Of a stretch of 25,863 bases of DNA, positions 22,015 to 25,863 are shown in pieces (the first letter of the stretch is position 1; each line of letters begins with the position of its first letter). The stretch is from positions 1 to 25,863 of the IMG/VR virus record IMGVR_UViG_3300013101_000077; one strand, given 5' to 3'. This DNA comes from a virus. The notes under the pieces were generated by a model, which saw only the letters and a program-made list of their open reading frames with translations, was not told where the DNA came from and made no database searches. A program made the translations under genes and the position numbers.

Positions 22015-22886
22015 TGGCACTCACGGACTACCAATTCAGCTTCAATGAGCTTGACTTCGGCCTCGGTACGCTCCTCGGCGTAAAGGCGGTCTCGGGTCTT
22101 GAGGACTTTGACATGGCTATGGGAGACTCTAACCTCCCGAGGGCGTGGGGAGACATCCCCGGACTTCACACGGCGAACGCCCGCGAGGTCATCTTTGAGT
22201 TGTCCACGATTGACGACGGTACCCTCAAGTCGGCACTCAACTCCTTCCAACCTAGCGAGGCGGTTCTACCCCTCGGGTTCAAGGAGCCGAGCTTCGTTGA
22301 GAGGTTCCTCTACGCAAGGGTCGTTGGTAGGGTAATGCCCCGCAACCCCTCGCACAAGTTTCGCAAGGTCATCACTCTCCGCTTCAAGATTGCAGACCCC
22401 CGCATCTACTCGGCTACTCAGGAAGTGCAAGTCATCGCACTCTACGACTCGGGCGGTGGCGGTGGTCTTGAGTACCCCGAGGTAGAGTACCCCAAGGAGT
22501 TCGCAGGCGGAGCTACAGGCGACGAGATTGTGACCAACGACGGGAACACCGATGCCTACCCCGTAGTCACCTTCTTCGGCCCCTCCTCGGGAACGATGAC
22601 AGGGGCTACCCTCACGAACCTCACCACGGGACAGACGGCAGACTTCACCTTCACGACGGGACTCAACCCATCAGACATATTCACGGCAGACTTCCGAAGG
22701 TTGGTACAGGCCGACCCCGGAACCACGCCCTACATCCGCCTCGGCGGAACGAACCGCTACGGAGATTGGAACCTACCAAGGGAACCTTTCACCATAGCCC
22801 CCGGCGCAAATGACCTACGCTTTGAGATTACCGGGACGGGTACAGACCCTACATGCTCAGTAACCTTCCGAGACACTTGGCTCTAA
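22014..22886 (+). CDS. Distal tail protein (Dit-like)
   Basis: This 290-aa protein should form the hub ring at the tail tip onto which fibres or baseplate attach. The N-terminal half has the tube-like domain (TDYQFSFNELDFGLGT..., then MPRNPSHKFRKVITLRFKIA with DPRIYS), and the C-terminal half has the galectin-like Dit pattern: TNDGNTDAYPVVTFFGP, a TGL-x-SDIFTADFRRLVQ strand pair, and the final NDLRFEITG before a short C-terminal strand. The 'ADPRIYS' boundary is characteristic. It follows the tape measure with a TAATG overlap, the standard order. A Gly/Glu/Tyr-rich hinge (GGGGGLEYPEVEYPKE) links the halves. Confidence 0.85.
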   Translation: MALTDYQFSFNELDFGLGTLLGVKAVSGLEDFDMAMGDSNLPRAWGDIPGLHTANAREVIFELSTIDDGTLKSALNSFQPSEAVLPLGFKEPSFVERFLYARVVGRVMPRNPSHKFRKVITLRFKIADPRIYSATQEVQVIALYDSGGGGGLEYPEVEYPKEFAGGATGDEIVTNDGNTDAYPVVTFFGPSSGTMTGATLTNLTTGQTADFTFTTGLNPSDIFTADFRRLVQADPGTTPYIRLGGTNRYGDWNLPREPFTIAPGANDLRFEITGTGTDPTCSVTFRDTWL

Positions 22887-22887
22887 C

Positions 22888-24234
22888 ATGGCAACTACAA
22901 CATTCTTTGACGCAACCTTCGGAGTCCGAGCAATCGGGAACCGTACAGACAACACCGGCACTCCCACGGTAGACCTTACCGCAGAGGAGGACCGCTTTGA
23001 CAACCTTGACATCGGGGCGGGTTACATCGCGCCCATAGACTCCTTCCTCGTAGCGGCGGCTACCGTGTGGAATATCGACGTTGGCAGCGGGGCCACGGAT
23101 ACAGACCTCTACATCGTTGAGGGCAACCTCCCCGGTCAAGGCAACTACATCGTTCGTCTTGACCAAGCGGGAGCGGTCATCACCATCACGGCGGCGGACG
23201 GGTCCAACCCTCGCATAGACGAAGTGTACCTTATCGTTGCCGACGACGCATACGACGGCGGCGCTGTTTCGCTACCTAGACTCGCACTCCGTACCGGGGT
23301 AGCGGCGGCAAGCCCCTCGGCTCCCGGCGCGGATGCGGGTTGGGATGCATGGATTCTACTCGCAACTATTGACCTCCCCACGGCAGCGGCGAACATCGGG
23401 GCCACCACGATTACCGACGAGCGCACCATCGCCTCTCTTGTCATCGACGCTATCACTTTGGGCGGCAAGACGGCGGACGACTTCTCGGCTACCACTCACG
23501 ACCACGACCTCACCTACACAGACATAGCCCACGAAGATTCACGGGACGGGCACCCCCACGCAACGACCTCCCTTGACGGGATGTTTGCGGCTGTGGACAA
23601 CGCCAAGCTCAACGCCATAGAAGCGAGTGCGGATGTCAACGAGACTCCCGCCGAATTGCTCGCATCTATCAAGACGGTTGACGGCCCCGGCTCAGGCATT
23701 GACGCAGACAAGGTGGATGGCATCACCGGAGGTTCCATCTCAACGAGCGGTCACAACCACGACTCACGGTACTACACAGAGACCGAAACCAATGCCAAGT
23801 TTGCAGCCAAGTCAGACACAGACGAAGCGGTTGCCGTCTACCTCGCAGCGGTGGGGTCTGCCAACGTAGGCAATCTATCGCTCGTAGACATGGCCTTCCC
23901 CTCGGAGACTCGGGACGATTGGGGCGGGCACGCAGGCTCTAGCGGAACCATCTCGGATGACAACGCAGGCTTCTACCTCGTAGAGGCTCAAGTCCTATGG
24001 GCTTCCAATGCTACAGGCTTCCGCCAAATCCAAATCAACCACAGCGGGGACGGCGTAATTGCTCTACAGCGCATGGACGCAATCTCAGGGGACAGCACCA
24101 CAGTACGATGCTCTACCATCGTTCATATGAACGGCTCAGAGACAGTAACGGCGAAGGTCTACCAAGAGTCCGGGGGCAACCTCGCATATCACGATACACA
24201 TAGCCACTTCCGATTGACCAAGTTGGGAGGCTAG
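22888..24234 (+). CDS. Tail fibre / receptor-binding protein, paralog 1
   Basis: This 448-aa protein probably forms a trimeric fibre at the tail tip. The N-terminal ~180 residues (MATTTFFDATFGVRAIG..., VDLTAEEDRFDN, GQGNYIVRLDQAG, NPRIDEVYLIVADDAYDGG) are shared with the next two genes and likely form the attachment and shaft base. The shaft carries fibre signatures DGHPHATTSLDGMFAA and SGHNHDSRYYTETETNAKFA (about 288-308). The last ~105 residues, starting DDWGGHAG near 343, alternate strands and end HFRLTKLGG, like a C1q/TNF-type jelly-roll head. It starts 2 bases after the Dit stop with no clear ribosome site, so it is probably coupled. Confidence 0.85.
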   Translation: MATTTFFDATFGVRAIGNRTDNTGTPTVDLTAEEDRFDNLDIGAGYIAPIDSFLVAAATVWNIDVGSGATDTDLYIVEGNLPGQGNYIVRLDQAGAVITITAADGSNPRIDEVYLIVADDAYDGGAVSLPRLALRTGVAAASPSAPGADAGWDAWILLATIDLPTAAANIGATTITDERTIASLVIDAITLGGKTADDFSATTHDHDLTYTDIAHEDSRDGHPHATTSLDGMFAAVDNAKLNAIEASADVNETPAELLASIKTVDGPGSGIDADKVDGITGGSISTSGHNHDSRYYTETETNAKFAAKSDTDEAVAVYLAAVGSANVGNLSLVDMAFPSETRDDWGGHAGSSGTISDDNAGFYLVEAQVLWASNATGFRQIQINHSGDGVIALQRMDAISGDSTTVRCSTIVHMNGSETVTAKVYQESGGNLAYHDTHSHFRLTKLGG

Positions 24235-24237
24235 AGC

Positions 24238-25596
24238 ATGGCACCGACCACCACATACACAGACACCAAGATTGGCATACGTTCCATCACGGCACGCACC
24301 AACGCAGCGGGCGCGCCTCTCGTAGACCTCTCCGCAGAGGAAGAGCGGTATTCCAACTACCTTTTCTCCGAGGGATGGATTGCCCCCACCGATGCCTTTG
24401 AGCCGGTCAAGGGTTCGGCAGCTACTTGGGATGTCATTATTGGCTCAGGCGCGGCGGACGTAGACCTCTACGTTGTCCAAGGCCAAGGTACAGGGCAGGG
24501 GAACTACGTTGTACGCCTTGACCAAACTACGGACACCATCGTTGTAGACTCCTCGGACGTTAGCAACCCTCGCACCGATGAGGTTTACCTCGTTGTGATT
24601 GACGACGCATACGATTCCACGGGTCTCTCCTTGGCACGCTTCGGCTACCGGAAGGGGGACGCAGGACCGGCAGCAACGGCACCGGGACCAGACCCCGCTT
24701 GGAATGCCTATGCCCTCCTAGCCACGGTCCTCGTACCGGCTTCCTCTACGGACATCCTCGCATCTACTCTCACCGACGAGCGCATACAGTCTCAGAGTAC
24801 GGCGGACGCTCCTACCCTTGAGGGTAACGCTCCCACGGACCTCGCACTCGCAACGCATCTTCACAACTCGGACTATGCATCTCAGGCGCACGACGGCGCA
24901 ACCTCGGGGCACCCCCTCGCATCGGGAGCGGAGACCGGCTTCTTCTCGGCAGCGGGTAAGACCAAGCTCAACTCCATAGAGGCGTTGTCCGAGGTCAACT
25001 TGACACCCTCGGAAGCGCGCGCATTGCTACTCACGGTTGACGGCTCAGGCTCGGGATTGGATGCGGACACCATAGACGGAACCAACGGGGGTAGCTTCTC
25101 GTTGACCTCCCACACTCACGACTCAAGCTATTACACAGAGTCCGAGGTCAACGCAGACCTCTCACCCTTGGCTTGGAGTGCGGAGCAAGTATCAGTCCTC
25201 CGCCCCGCAGTCATTCTCACGGCCTCGGGTTTTGAGCATACTCCTCTCATGTACGCAGAGGAGCGAGATGATTGGGGCGGACATAGTACGGCGAGTGGCT
25301 CTAACCACTACATTTCTGATGACGGCGCAGGCTTCTACTTCGCCGAGGCGCAATGCGAGTTCGCATACTCGGCGGGCGGCAACATGCGCCAACTCCGTAT
25401 GGTACAGAGCGGGACGCAAATAGCGGTAGGGCGCATAGAGCCGGTCAGCACAGGCAGCGGGTCAACTATTGTCCGTTGTGCGAACTACGTCTACATGACC
25501 GGCGCGCAGGCCATCTACCTCTACGCCTATCAAGACAGCGGAGGCAACCTCAACCTCAACACCATCAGACTCAAGCTCACGAAGCTAGGAACGTAA
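24238..25596 (+). CDS. Tail fibre / receptor-binding protein, paralog 2
   Basis: A 452-aa paralog of the preceding gene with the same layout: shared N-terminal module (VDLSAEEERYSNY, GQGNYVVRLDQ, NPRTDEVYLVVIDDAYD), shaft with DGATSGHPLASGAETGFFSA and SHTHDSSYYTESEVNADLS (about 290-308), and a C-terminal beta domain beginning DDWGGHSTASG near 344 and ending LKLTKLGT. Conservation is highest in the N-terminal module and in the closing strands; the middle and the exposed part of the head differ clearly. GGGAGG precedes the ATG and the gap to the previous gene is 3 bases. The pair may form hetero-oligomers or bind different receptors. Confidence 0.85.
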   Translation: MAPTTTYTDTKIGIRSITARTNAAGAPLVDLSAEEERYSNYLFSEGWIAPTDAFEPVKGSAATWDVIIGSGAADVDLYVVQGQGTGQGNYVVRLDQTTDTIVVDSSDVSNPRTDEVYLVVIDDAYDSTGLSLARFGYRKGDAGPAATAPGPDPAWNAYALLATVLVPASSTDILASTLTDERIQSQSTADAPTLEGNAPTDLALATHLHNSDYASQAHDGATSGHPLASGAETGFFSAAGKTKLNSIEALSEVNLTPSEARALLLTVDGSGSGLDADTIDGTNGGSFSLTSHTHDSSYYTESEVNADLSPLAWSAEQVSVLRPAVILTASGFEHTPLMYAEERDDWGGHSTASGSNHYISDDGAGFYFAEAQCEFAYSAGGNMRQLRMVQSGTQIAVGRIEPVSTGSGSTIVRCANYVYMTGAQAIYLYAYQDSGGNLNLNTIRLKLTKLGT

Positions 25597-25597
25597 C

Positions 25598-25863
25598 ATG
25601 GCTACCACCACATATGATGACAACACATTCTCAGTACGGACCATCGGAGCGCGCACCAACTCGGCAGGCACCCCGGTTACCGACCTCACGGCAGAGGAGG
25701 ACCGCCTAGCAGTCTCCATGCTCACCGAGGGGTGGCTCAAGGAATCCAACTCATGCCTCGTAGCGAAGGGAGGCTCGGGTACGTTTGAGATACTCGTTGG
25801 CTCCGCAGGCGCAAGGACAGACTACTACGTTGTCCCCGGAGAGGACGCAGGCCAAGGGAACTA
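25598..25863 (+). CDS. Tail fibre / receptor-binding protein, paralog 3 (cut by window end)
   Basis: The first 88 residues of a third copy start 1 base after the previous stop. MATTTYDDNTFSVRTIGART, then TDLTAEEDRL, LTEGWL, ILVGSAGARTDYYVV and AGQGN line up residue for residue with the N-terminal modules of the two preceding genes. An AGGA ribosome site lies about 10 bases upstream. The rest of the gene is outside the window, so it is unknown whether the shaft and head are also conserved. Confidence 0.8.
   Translation, partial: MATTTYDDNTFSVRTIGARTNSAGTPVTDLTAEEDRLAVSMLTEGWLKESNSCLVAKGGSGTFEILVGSAGARTDYYVVPGEDAGQGN

Noticed and set aside
21042-22250. Antisense open frame of 402 codons opposite the tape measure and Dit genes
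   Set aside because: No ribosome site, composition dominated by Met/Ser/Ile as a mirror of the sense codon bias, and it crosses the junction of two certain genes.

Overview
This window is part of the structural (late) region of a tailed double-stranded DNA phage with siphovirus morphology, or of a prophage carrying one. Every supported gene lies on the + strand. Genes are packed tightly with ATGA, TAATG and GTGA overlaps, and the order is the textbook one: small terminase, large terminase, portal, MuF-like head protein, scaffold, HK97-fold capsid, four neck proteins, tail tube, frameshifted tail chaperones, tape measure, distal tail protein, fibres. No integrase, lysis gene, tRNA or CRISPR array is present. 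The host cannot be named from this stretch. The DNA is moderately GC-rich, the two clearest promoters are of sigma-70 type, and the B12-dependent ribonucleotide reductase implies a host that makes or imports cobalamin.

Layout. 1-850: a small unknown gene and the probable small terminase. 954-2936: a class II ribonucleotide reductase wedged between the terminase genes. 2933-3007: a 24-residue membrane peptide coupled to both neighbours. 3004-7938: large terminase, portal, a MuF-like protein fused to an HExxH metallopeptidase domain, and a 64-residue partner. 7935-9640: an accessory cassette of three small genes with two near-identical sigma-70 promoters and its own terminator. 9706-13262: scaffold, capsid, possible decoration protein, two connectors, neck and tail terminator proteins. 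13275-18379: a 5.1 kb block of virion-surface or baseplate-like genes, bounded by a perfect 20-bp direct repeat. 18454-22886: tail tube, tail chaperones with a -1 frameshift, tape measure and distal tail protein. 22888-25863: three tandem paralogous fibre genes, the last cut by the window end.

How it works together. The terminase packages DNA through the portal into a capsid built on the scaffold. The neck genes close the head and join it to a tail whose length is set by the 840-residue tape measure. The Dit protein and the tandem fibres form the tip. The reductase supplies deoxynucleotides. GC-rich hairpins follow the tail tube, capsid, decoration and chaperone genes and the accessory cassette. 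A 13-bp motif, AGACATAAACAA(C/T), recurs six times just upstream of the first gene of structural modules and looks like a phage-specific late promoter or RNA element.

The most unusual points are this motif family, the repeat-bounded tail block, the MuF-metallopeptidase with its coupled small gene, the twin-promoter cassette, the tiny coupled membrane peptide, and a compositional signature: no GATC seen at all, strong depletion of CTG on the coding strand, and depletion of TCGA.
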